From Ignavibacteria bacterium RIFOXYB12_FULL_35_14 (lineage in GTDB: Bacteria; Bacteroidota; Ignavibacteria; Ignavibacteriales; Ignavibacteriaceae), in contig MHAR01000079.1 in NCBI GenBank assembly GCA_001803045.1, forward strand, positions 1 through 58,571: a DNA stretch of 58,571 nucleotides, in the 5' to 3' direction. A program made the position numbers and the translations under genes. The notes beneath the pieces were generated by a model that saw only the letters and a list, made by a program, of their open reading frames with translations, was not told the origin of the DNA and made no database searches. Within the stretch, counting starts at the first letter, position 1. The number at the start of each line of letters is the position of its first letter. Positions 52,758 to 58,571 of this stretch are shown here, piece by piece.

Positions 52758-52974
52758 TTTATATATGCTTTTTTATCAAGAATTTATTTAAGTAAAATAT
52801 TTAATAAATTTTAATTATATTTTATAAAAAAAATAATTGGAAAAATTCAATTGAGAAATAATTTTTTTCAATTATATCCACAGCGATTTATTTTATATTT
52901 TCATTAATATAATATATGATTAGTTATATCCCTTTTCCGTTCAAGAAAAAGATGAAAAATTTATAGACCTAATA

Positions 52975-53906
52975 TTATTTCACCCAATTTTCCATATCCC
53001 TTTTATACAAATTATCTAATAAACTTCGGATAAATTCTGCTTTAATAACTATTGCAAATAATACTCTTTGATTTTCCAACAAAGGTTGGGCACTTACAAT
53101 TCCAACCAGCTTATCATCTTGTATGACGGGGCTTCCACTATTACCAGGATATACACTCATATCACATAAAAAGTAATTCAAGATCCTATTTAACATGGCA
53201 ACCTTTCCAAATGAAAAAGTTGGCTCCGATGCGAACCAAGATTCCCAATTTGAATTCAATATCCTCCTATCTATTAATTTTCTTCGATCTAGCAAAACTG
53301 ATGTTACTGATGGAAATCCAATTGAATAGATATCGCTTCCTTCTGAGGTTGGCTGATCGATTATTTTTTCTGAAGATATAGGTTCAAAACCTAAATCTAA
53401 TATAGTTTTTGCAAATAATTTATGAAAAGGAGAATTTAATGATATTACAGCTAGGTCAATATCTTTTTCAGAGAATCGATAAAATTCACTACCACCAGCA
53501 TCTAAATTCATTAGAAAATTCATTCCGATTAATTGATCTTTATTTATAATTTCATAAAGCAAGGTACTCGATAAATCATTCCAAATATGTGATGGTCGCT
53601 TTTCTCAAGCTCAGCCCTTAAGGCATCGTTCACTACATGTCTGGCAGTTATGAGATAAAGTAAACCTTTGTGCTCTATAAATAAAGCAGTACCATGATAT
53701 CTTTTATCTCGTTCCATAAATTCTACAGGATTTATTTCCCCTCGTTTAATATTTTCTCTAAATTTCTCCAATTTACTATCTGTTGCACATTCTATGTGAA
53801 TTACTGATTTTTTCCATCTTTGGAATACTTCTGAGGAATCTTGAGGGAAAGTGTAAAAAAATGATATGTTTAACACCGTAACTAAAAGAAAACTCCTTAT
53901 TCTCAT
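52975..53906 (-). pseudogene. Trypsin-like serine protease, frameshifted
   Basis: The N-terminal frame (53906-53544) has a signal peptide and the catalytic His in LITARHVVNDAL. The second frame (to 52975) continues WNDLSSTLLYEIINKDQ and has Asp in KDIDLAVISL and the nucleophile in YPGNSGSPVI. The frames join if one base is removed near 53583-53589, where EKSDHHI runs into WNDLSS. The repaired protein of about 310 residues has a complete His-Asp-Ser triad and would be a periplasmic protease. The lesion is seen directly; whether it is real or a sequencing error is unknown. Confidence 0.8.
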
Positions 53907-54021
53907 TTTAATTCCTTTGAATTACTTGCTAAATTGGGTCTTAATTTCAATAAACCAAAATTGATTGGCTTGTTCAAATTTTTATTTTGATATTAATTAA
54001 TACTAACAAAAAATTAATCAT

Positions 54022-54049
54022 AAAAAAAGCCGCTCTTAAAGGCGGCTTT
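54022..54049 (-). terminator. Intrinsic terminator after the cassette array
   Basis: AAAGCCGC (54026-54033) pairs perfectly with GCGGCTTT (54042-54049). Read on the minus strand the stem is followed by a T7 run, so it stops transcripts coming from the SagB-type gene and the cassettes upstream. Confidence 0.85.
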
Positions 54050-54129
54050 CTAAGTGTTACTATTAATTATATAAAATGTTTTTCCCGGCTTCATGTTACC
54101 TTAAATAAAAATTAGAATTTATAAAACAT

Positions 54130-54207
54130 TCGGAAGGTATGCTTTTGAAATTGTATATAATGGTTTTCAGCACAAAAGAAGTTCGAACCTTTTATGATAT
54201 GTTAGGC
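54130..54207 (-). other. Decayed attC-like site after the SagB cassette
   Basis: On the minus strand ACGTCGCCTAAC (54212-54201) is the expected partner of the cassette's own 5' end, GTTAGGCGACAT (54973-54962). An inner arm ATAAAAGGTTCGAA has a partial complement TTCCGAATGTTTTAT further on. No closing GTTRRRY box was found, so the site looks truncated or degenerate. Confidence 0.45.
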
Positions 54208-54230
54208 GACGTAAAACCTCTTTTCTCATT

Positions 54231-54941
54231 TTACTCCTTTCCTACAGGCATTATGTATAAGGGCTGTTCTTTATCCCCTATATTCATTATCTTTTTTACT
54301 TCCTCATTATCAAAAGCCCCGATAACCACTGTCCCAAGATTTAACGAAACTGCTTGCAGATAAATGTTTTGAGCGGCATGACCAACCTCTATATGAACGT
54401 ATCTTATACCCCTTTCTCCATATTTTCCGGTTGTCCGTTCATAAACTGCCGAAAATACTATGGCTGCGGCAGCATCTTTAACCGAAGGCTGGTCTAAGGC
54501 AGCATTACATAGTTCAGTTCTTTTATCTCCTTCTACAATCATCGCCAGTTCGTGCTTATGAGGCTTATACTTATAAATTCCATTGGGAAGATCGTTCACA
54601 TTTCCAGCAACAACATAAAGCTCAAGTGGATAGAGGGCTCCTGCAGAGGGAGCTGTCCTGAAGCCTCTTGGGCCTGTAATTCCTTGCGCAGCCCAGAGAA
54701 GTTGAGAGACTTCGGTAAGCGTCAGTGACTCATCTTTATACACTCTGACCGATCTTCTTTCGAGCAAAGCCTGTTCGACCGAAGTTTTGCTATTATATTT
54801 CGGCTCAGGTAGTTTTATTTTTTCATTGATGGGTTCCATAGGTTCACGTTCGTTTACCTTTAGTTGCTGTAACATAAAAAACCCTCCAATTCCTACACCC
54901 ATCAATACTATGACTATCATTACGATATGTATTTTTTTCAT
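54231..54941 (-). CDS. Membrane-anchored SagB-type nitroreductase (cassette 4)
   Basis: 236 residues. An N-terminal helix (IHIVMIVIVLMGVGIGGFFM) anchors it; the rest is a SagB/ThcOx nitroreductase fold: LLERRSVRVYKDESLTLTEV with the FMN-binding RRSVR, SQLLWAAQGITGPRGFRTAP then SAGALYPLELYVV, HIEVGHAAQNIYLQAVSLNL and GAFDNEEV. SagB relatives oxidise azoline rings in peptide toxins, but many stand-alone members have unknown substrates. No peptide or cyclase gene is nearby. It is the last gene of the cassette array; its start follows attC1 by 26 bp. Confidence 0.85.
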   Translation of the reverse strand: MKKIHIVMIVIVLMGVGIGGFFMLQQLKVNEREPMEPINEKIKLPEPKYNSKTSVEQALLERRSVRVYKDESLTLTEVSQLLWAAQGITGPRGFRTAPSAGALYPLELYVVAGNVNDLPNGIYKYKPHKHELAMIVEGDKRTELCNAALDQPSVKDAAAAIVFSAVYERTTGKYGERGIRYVHIEVGHAAQNIYLQAVSLNLGTVVIGAFDNEEVKKIMNIGDKEQPLYIMPVGKE

Positions 54942-54966
54942 AACATCACCGTTTTAGATTTATGTC

Positions 54967-55098
54967 GCCTAACGGTTCGCGGGCTGCCGCAGTGCGGTTT
55001 TCGGAGCGCGTTCGTGTCACCCGACATGAACGGTGCTAAAAAATGCGCACTTCAAATAGACTACTGTCGCCCGCATTGTCGGCAGCCCGTTGTTAGCA
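54967..55098 (-). other. attC-like recombination site 1 (132 bp)
   Basis: On the minus strand it opens with TGCTAAC (55098-55092) and closes with GTTAGGC (54973-54967), matching RYYYAAC and GTTRRRY. The arms CGGGCTGCCG (54980-54989) and CGGCAGCCCG (55080-55089) are perfectly complementary. It sits 11 bp after the stop of the carbonic-anhydrase-like gene, as expected for the site that closes that cassette. Integron attC sites fold as single strands with this shape. Confidence 0.8.
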
Positions 55099-55109
55099 GC
55101 CGTTGTTTT

Positions 55110-55652
55110 TTATTTTTCGTTTATTAAATACAGTCGGTTGTCGTCCACTTTGTAATGCATTGGTGCTACTGTTATTTTCGGATACCTTAATCGCAGTCGT
55201 TTTGCTTCACTGATTACAAAGTCAATTTCGTTTCCTATTTCAAATATCGGTGCAAAGTGCATAAAATGTTCTTCCGCCCATTCTCTGTCCCAGCCCGCTT
55301 TGTTCACAAGTCCGTTAATGAATTGATCTTTGCGGGAAATGAGATTTACCATTCCGCAGTTGTTGTGTCCGATGAGAGCAATGTGTTGAATGTCTCCGAT
55401 TGCTATTGCATAAGATACTTTAAATTCGCTGTATCTCAAATTTGCTCCGCCCGCTCGAATAATAAAAGCAAAGTTATCAGGAATGTGCAAATGCTTTCTA
55501 TTATCCATACACATCCCGATCAGCAGTTGTGCTTTCTCATAGGTATCAAATGGTTTACCGAGATTATGGTATTCCAAAAGCAGTCCAATTGGTGTACGGT
55601 GGTATTCTGGGAAAATGTCTTCGGCGGTTGATATGGTTGTTAATCTGTTCAT
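55110..55652 (-). CDS. Beta-carbonic-anhydrase-like protein (cassette 3)
   Basis: 180 residues from the Met at 55652; a longer frame would read into attC2. Beta-carbonic-anhydrase zinc ligands are in place: Cys in GMCMDNRKHL (CxDxR), His and Cys in IGHNNCGMVNL, and FAIIRAGG-like FIIRAGGANLR. The family hydrates CO2, but it also contains members with other or no activity. It is shorter than usual enzymes and lacks the N-terminal arm. Confidence 0.75.
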   Translation of the reverse strand: MNRLTTISTAEDIFPEYHRTPIGLLLEYHNLGKPFDTYEKAQLLIGMCMDNRKHLHIPDNFAFIIRAGGANLRYSEFKVSYAIAIGDIQHIALIGHNNCGMVNLISRKDQFINGLVNKAGWDREWAEEHFMHFAPIFEIGNEIDFVISEAKRLRLRYPKITVAPMHYKVDDNRLYLINEK

Positions 55653-55682
55653 ATGATTGTTTTCATTCTGTTGATATAGCGG

Positions 55683-55816
55683 TGGTAACGGTTTGCGGTT
55701 TGCTGTCAGGCGGGGATTTACGAGCACTTAACTGTCCCACCGCACAAAAGCCGAAACGAAGATATAAACTTTCAAATTTATTCGTCAGCCCCGTTTGCAG
55801 CAAGCCGATGTTAGCG
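55683..55816 (-). other. attC-like recombination site 2 (134 bp)
   Basis: Minus strand: CGCTAAC (55816-55810) to GTTACCA (55689-55683). Inner arms GGTTTGCTG and CAGCAAGCC pair with one wobble. The first box fits RYYYAAC; the last deviates from GTTRRRY after GTTA. The 5' end of its own cassette (GTTATCGGTTATG, 56588-56576) is a near complement of its opening CAAACCGCTAAC. About 180 bp before it carry a stop-bounded remnant frame ending RDWLKRQIGE, perhaps an old cassette gene. Confidence 0.7.
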
Positions 55817-55995
55817 GTTTGTGCTTTTTCATTCACCTATTTGTCTTTTTAACCAATCTCTCATTTGCTCAAAAGTTCTCCATTGTTGTCTCAAATAATT
55901 GTCCAAGTTTGTTACCGTTCTATTTATGTCAAGCCAACTCTAATTTCCGAACTCGTAGATGATGTGCGGAAAGTAGCGGTGCGTTGGGTATAGTT

Positions 55996-56370
55996 CTAAC
56001 CGGCAGATGTTTTTCGTTTGACAAAATTAACATAGATGGAAGCCATTAAAGCGAGAGAGAAAAAAATTACGGTTAAAGCATCCGCTGCATGGGAGGAAAT
56101 TTCTATGCTGGCAATTTTATTCAGCAGGTAGGGAATGTAGGAAGCCGGCAAATCGTGATGCCCCAGTTTTTTTAATACTTTCCAGTGCCAATCGGTGAGG
56201 GGGCAATATCCGATGCCATACCATATTCCCAGCACGAACCAAGAAAATGCAGTGAGTGAAAGAGAAACAAGGTTGGCTTTTTTTGTCATATTCCACATCC
56301 AGCCAAAAAGAATGAACACAATCAGTGCGGAATGAAAAACAAGAAAAAAATTATCTGCAAGTTCATACAT
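55996..56370 (-). CDS. DUF2784 membrane protein (cassette 2)
   Basis: 124 residues with four hydrophobic helices: FHSALIVFILFGWMW, SLTAFSWFVLGIWYGIGY, a CPLTDWHWKVLKKLG loop and DALTVIFFSLALMASIYVNF. The CPLT-DW-H-W loop is characteristic of DUF2784, whose function is unknown. A leader of about 210 bp separates it from attC3; it includes the 8-bp stem CGCGGGAC/GTCCCGCG (56448-56464). Confidence 0.75.
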   Translation of the reverse strand: MYELADNFFLVFHSALIVFILFGWMWNMTKKANLVSLSLTAFSWFVLGIWYGIGYCPLTDWHWKVLKKLGHHDLPASYIPYLLNKIASIEISSHAADALTVIFFSLALMASIYVNFVKRKTSAG

Positions 56371-56581
56371 AGTTATACTAAAACATCTTGAATTTTCGAA
56401 AAGATAATTTGATGATTGTCTGTCGTGATTTTTTTTCTAAAAGTCAACGCGGGACTGTCCCGCGCAAAAATGTTTGTTTGTTGTAGTAACTGTCGTGTTG
56501 CAAGTCAGTCCGAAAATGGCAAAGAAAGGACAGTCCCCCGATGACTTTACAAATGTCTTGTCCGATGTCGTCAAGCATAAC

Positions 56582-56713
56582 CGATAACGTTCGAGCAACC
56601 ACGCCGTTGCTTTTGGCGCTACAATAGATTCATTCTCTCGCGCCAAAAGCAATGGAGTGAGCACAACTATCTTCATATATAAAGAGCGAACGTCGTGGTT
56701 GCGATTGTTAGCT
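56582..56713 (-). other. attC-like recombination site 3 (132 bp)
   Basis: Minus strand: AGCTAAC (56713-56707) to GTTATCG (56588-56582). The arms CGTGGTTGC (56694-56702) and GCAACCACG (56595-56603) are perfectly complementary. The loop carries a second hairpin, GCTTTTGGCG / CGCCAAAAGC. It closes the SnoaL cassette: 17 bp around its first box are an exact inverse copy of the cassette's 5' end at 57250-57266. Confidence 0.82.
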
Positions 56714-56727
56714 GGCATTTGCCAGGA

Positions 56728-57213
56728 TTACTTCATTACACCGAGTTGCCGCAGAAATGTGGCCAGATCCCAGTAAATGGCTTCCCTTTTGATCTTGCGG
56801 TCCATGAGTTCTGCAACGGCGGAACCTCGTACTGAAAAACTCTTTCCAGTGGCCGGGAAGTCTGGAGCGTCGCCCGTGTGCGTGCCCGTCATGACCCATT
56901 CGCAGCCGAGCCAATTGCCGGAAACGAAAAGCGACGTGACTTCCAGTTTGAAATCAGGAATTGCCGCAAAGCTCATCTTGGCCCAAGCTTTCACCTCATC
57001 CTTTCCGCGATACACTTGACCCCGCGCAAGATTCTCGTACACGCAGTCGTCTGTGAAATAAGATGCCATTTTCTCGACGTCGTGAGTCGACCAAGTTGTA
57101 ATGTAATCGGTGTACATCTGCTTTGCATCGGCTTCTCGATCCCTTTCGGTGCAACAGCCGATGACACCGCTCAATACAATGGCGGTGAGAAAAAGTGCTA
57201 CTGTTCTAATCAT
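56728..57213 (-). CDS. SnoaL/NTF2-like lipoprotein (cassette 1)
   Basis: 161 residues. Signal peptide with a lipobox-like GVIGC (residues 16-20), then an NTF2/SnoaL fold: MYTDYITTWSTHDVEKMASY, FTDDCVYENLARGQVYRGKD, EVKAWAKMSFAAIPDFKLEV and WVMTGTHTGDAPDFPATGKS. SnoaL-like proteins are small pocket proteins, some of them enzymes; no substrate can be named. AAGGAG precedes the start. Its GC content is clearly higher than that of the chromosomal genes around it, a sign of recent transfer. Confidence 0.8.
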   Translation of the reverse strand: MIRTVALFLTAIVLSGVIGCCTERDREADAKQMYTDYITTWSTHDVEKMASYFTDDCVYENLARGQVYRGKDEVKAWAKMSFAAIPDFKLEVTSLFVSGNWLGCEWVMTGTHTGDAPDFPATGKSFSVRGSAVAELMDRKIKREAIYWDLATFLRQLGVMK

Positions 57214-57249
57214 ATCAATCTCCTTTTATGATGTGAAAGGGATATTGTT

Positions 57250-57294
57250 GCAAATGCCAGCTAACATTTGTAACAACGACATATGTCGTTGTTA
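57250..57294 (-). other. attI-like junction beside the recombinase gene
   Basis: A 24-bp perfect palindrome (57271-57294; half TAACAACGACAT) is followed on the minus strand by ACAAAT and GTTAGCT (57265-57259), where the first cassette begins. The arrangement ACAAA-GTTAG recalls known attI junctions. It lies between the recombinase stop (57309) and cassette 1. Confidence 0.6.
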
Positions 57295-58112
57295 TTTCTT
57301 TTAGTTTATTATTCAATTAATATAGTCTTTTCTAAATTTTTCCCTGAATTTATCTCTTTTACAATAAAATCCAGAGGGCTTTTAATTTTTCCAATGATTT
57401 GCTTACTTACGTGAGTATATATTTCTGTCGTCTTTGAACTTTCGTGACCGAGCAATTCCTGAATATACCGTAAATCAGTACCATGTTCCAAAAGGTGTGT
57501 TGCAAATGAATGCCTCAATGTGTGCATGGAAACAGGTTTTGTAATTCCTGCTTGCCGAACCGAACGCTCAAACACATGTTGTATACTTCGTGCGGCTAAA
57601 TGATAATTCGGTTTTGCACCCGGAAATAACCAGCCGGATTTTCTAAGATTGTATTCCTTCCAGTATCGGTGCAGTGTTTCTTTGAGTGATACCGGCAGTA
57701 ATGTATAACGGTCTTTCTTTCCTTTCGCCCCACGAATATGAATCATGTTACGATCAATATCAAAGTCTTCTACCTTCAAACTCACAACCTCACTCACCCG
57801 CAATCCGCTTGCATAGGCAAGCATCAACATTGTCCGGTGTTTTAAATTCGATACCGCGTTAAAAATTCTTACCACTTCTTCCTCATTCAGAACATCCGGT
57901 AACTTATGCTCTTTCATCGGTCGCGGAAGTTTACTGATGACGAACGACGTATTATATAACTCAACGTACAAAAATCGGAGAGCGTTAAATACCTGGTTCA
58001 CTGTTCCCGCCGCCAGTTTCTTTTCTTCAATCAAGTACAGAAGATATTTCCGTATCTCTTCTTCATTTATCTGGCGCGGATGCTTTGGTGAAAAATATTT
58101 AACAAACGATCG

Positions 58113-58395
58113 TTTACCCCGTGAGATAATTTTTTATTCTATTTTTAATATATCTTTTACCCCATGCGGTCTTGAGATATTTTTCACGGGTGGTTGCATC
58201 TTGTTGATTTAAGCAACCTTCCCAATATACAAGTATAAAAGGAACTCTATTTTTTGTCGATGTAACCATTCCATTGTTATGTTCTTTTACTCTCTTGTTT
58301 AGATCTGAGGTATACCCAACGTAATACTTATTATCCTTTAATGAGCGTAAGACATATATGTAGAAGAAATTTTTCATATCCTATCTCACGGGGTG
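58113..58395 (-). mobile_element. 283-bp GIY-YIG element with 13-bp terminal inverted repeats
   Basis: ACCCCGTGAGATA (58116-58128) and its exact reverse complement (58382-58394) bound the insert. Removing 58113-58395 restores codons CTT-CGA of the recombinase. The element contains only the nuclease gene; the right repeat precedes its start and the left repeat encodes its last residues (YLTG and stop). Confidence 0.8.
58114..58377 (-). CDS. Small GIY-YIG nuclease
   Basis: 87 residues covering one GIY-YIG domain: FFYIYVLRSLKDNKYYVGYT (the two signature strands), then DLNKRVKEHNNG, KNRVPFILVYWEG, and the catalytic glutamate region TTREKYLKTAWGKRYIKNRI, ending NYLTG. Similar small proteins (UPF0213/YhbQ group) are common in Bacteroidota. 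Others of this fold are homing nucleases. As the only gene of a repeat-bounded insert it is the obvious mobility factor, which is inferred. Confidence 0.85.
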   Translation of the reverse strand: MKNFFYIYVLRSLKDNKYYVGYTSDLNKRVKEHNNGMVTSTKNRVPFILVYWEGCLNQQDATTREKYLKTAWGKRYIKNRIKNYLTG

Positions 58396-58503
58396 AAGAC
58401 AACTTAAATATGATTTAATCGTTTTATGACTATAGTTTCGTAGGCGAAGTTCCTGCCTCACTTTTTCATAAAACCCGGTTTTATGATTTGTCTCGACCTT
58501 CAT

Positions 58504-58571
58504 TTCCTGACTTGTGCAAGGAAGAAAAAGGTGGTAGAAAACATGTGAATTTTGGTTAAAATCGTTAAATT
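58504..58571. other. Upstream region of the recombinase gene
   Basis: The last 68 bases hold no gene. On the minus strand they lead into the ATG at 58503, and AGGAA a few bases before it may be the ribosome site. Confidence 0.35.

Larger units (their letters stand above)
53907..54230. other. Gap at the end of the cassette array
   Basis: About 320 bp with no gene. It holds the terminator at 54022-54049 and the decayed attC-like site near 54130-54207; the rest is AT-rich and featureless. Confidence 0.5.
57309..58503 (-). pseudogene. Tyrosine recombinase split by a GIY-YIG element
   Basis: Codons 1-36 (58503-58396, KVRQELRLRNYSHKTIKSYL ending SCL) and the remainder (58112-57309, from RSFVKYFSPKHP) join in frame when the 283-bp insert is removed, giving 303 residues, a usual length. 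The catalytic set is complete: Arg141 (SGLRVSE), His233 and Arg236 (HTLRHSF), His259 (GHESS), Tyr268 (IYTHV). The N-terminal core-binding domain resembles that of XerC/D and IntI. The extra helical segment of IntI between the second and third motifs is absent. A TTG at 58034 could give a truncated protein without the core-binding start. Confidence 0.85.

Noticed and set aside
54139-54363. Plus-strand reading frame at the SagB 3' end
   Set aside because: It runs antisense to the SagB-type gene and through the decayed attC site, with no family resemblance.
56120-56150. Another GTAGGGAATG repeat copy
   Set aside because: It is inside the DUF2784 coding sequence and lacks both hairpins.
56437-56718. 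93-residue minus-strand reading frame across attC3
   Set aside because: It reads through the attC arms and loop; composition and position show it is a by-product of the site.
58113-58395. Self-splicing intron in the recombinase gene
   Set aside because: At 283 bp, nearly all of it coding, there is no room for a group I or II catalytic core.
57309-58503. Naming the recombinase intI
   Set aside because: The IntI-specific segment is missing; context alone does not justify the name.
1-58571. tRNA, rRNA, CRISPR arrays or riboswitches
   Set aside because: None could be recognised by eye on either strand.

Overview
The window looks like a chromosome segment of an Ignavibacteria-type bacterium (Bacteroidota/Chlorobiota side of the tree). 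The signs are AT-rich coding DNA, a secreted protein ending in a type IX secretion (T9SS) tail with an NYPNPFNPST start, a gingipain-family (C25) PorU-like protein, a complete Bat operon with MoxR, many GCxx-type lipoproteins and outer-membrane barrels, and promoters of the Bacteroidota form (TTG, about 20 bp, TAnnTTTG). No rRNA, tRNA or CRISPR array was recognised.

Layout. 1-2070: two small toxin-antitoxin modules (MNT/HEPN and a frameshifted PemK/MazF pair), separated by two decayed copies of the 3' end of menH. 2084-7101 (minus): rsgA-menF-menD-menH, early menaquinone synthesis; rsgA seems to start at ATT, just after a terminator. 7181-12647 (minus): FadL-like barrel, three lipoproteins sharing a GCYT start, another barrel and an ATP-grasp enzyme. 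12804-16689 (plus): TPR lipoprotein, DUF4292-type lipoprotein and an EnvC-like amidase activator. 16702-29632 (plus): a tightly coupled surface-glycan operon (flippase, UDP-galactopyranose mutase, GT2, two GT4, one unassigned protein, a WecG/TagA enzyme) that runs straight into a 1792-residue PorU-like C25 protein. 29733-34844: a barrel, a HAD phosphatase with an in-frame stop, a phosphoesterase/beta-propeller fusion and an RlmI-like rRNA methyltransferase. 34946-43170: moxR-DUF58-BatA-BatB-BatC-BatD-BatE. 43230-49414: small Cys-rich secreted proteins, M48 protease, PlsC, GatC, a dead Y1 transposase, KdsB, a PLP enzyme, a HIT protein and a B12-binding mutase subunit. 49520-51475: a T9SS cargo gene between two copies of a double-hairpin REP/BIME-like repeat. 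51501-53906 (minus): a trans-sulfuration PLP enzyme and a frameshifted trypsin-like protease.

54130-58503 is the most unusual part. It reads as a small integron on the minus strand: a tyrosine recombinase gene, an attI-like site with a 24-bp perfect palindrome, then four single-gene cassettes (SnoaL-like lipoprotein, DUF2784 membrane protein, beta-carbonic-anhydrase-like protein, SagB-type nitroreductase). Three are followed by 132-134 bp attC-like sites and the fourth by a decayed one. The recombinase lacks the extra segment typical of IntI. Its gene is split by a 283-bp element that is little more than a GIY-YIG nuclease gene with 13-bp perfect terminal inverted repeats.
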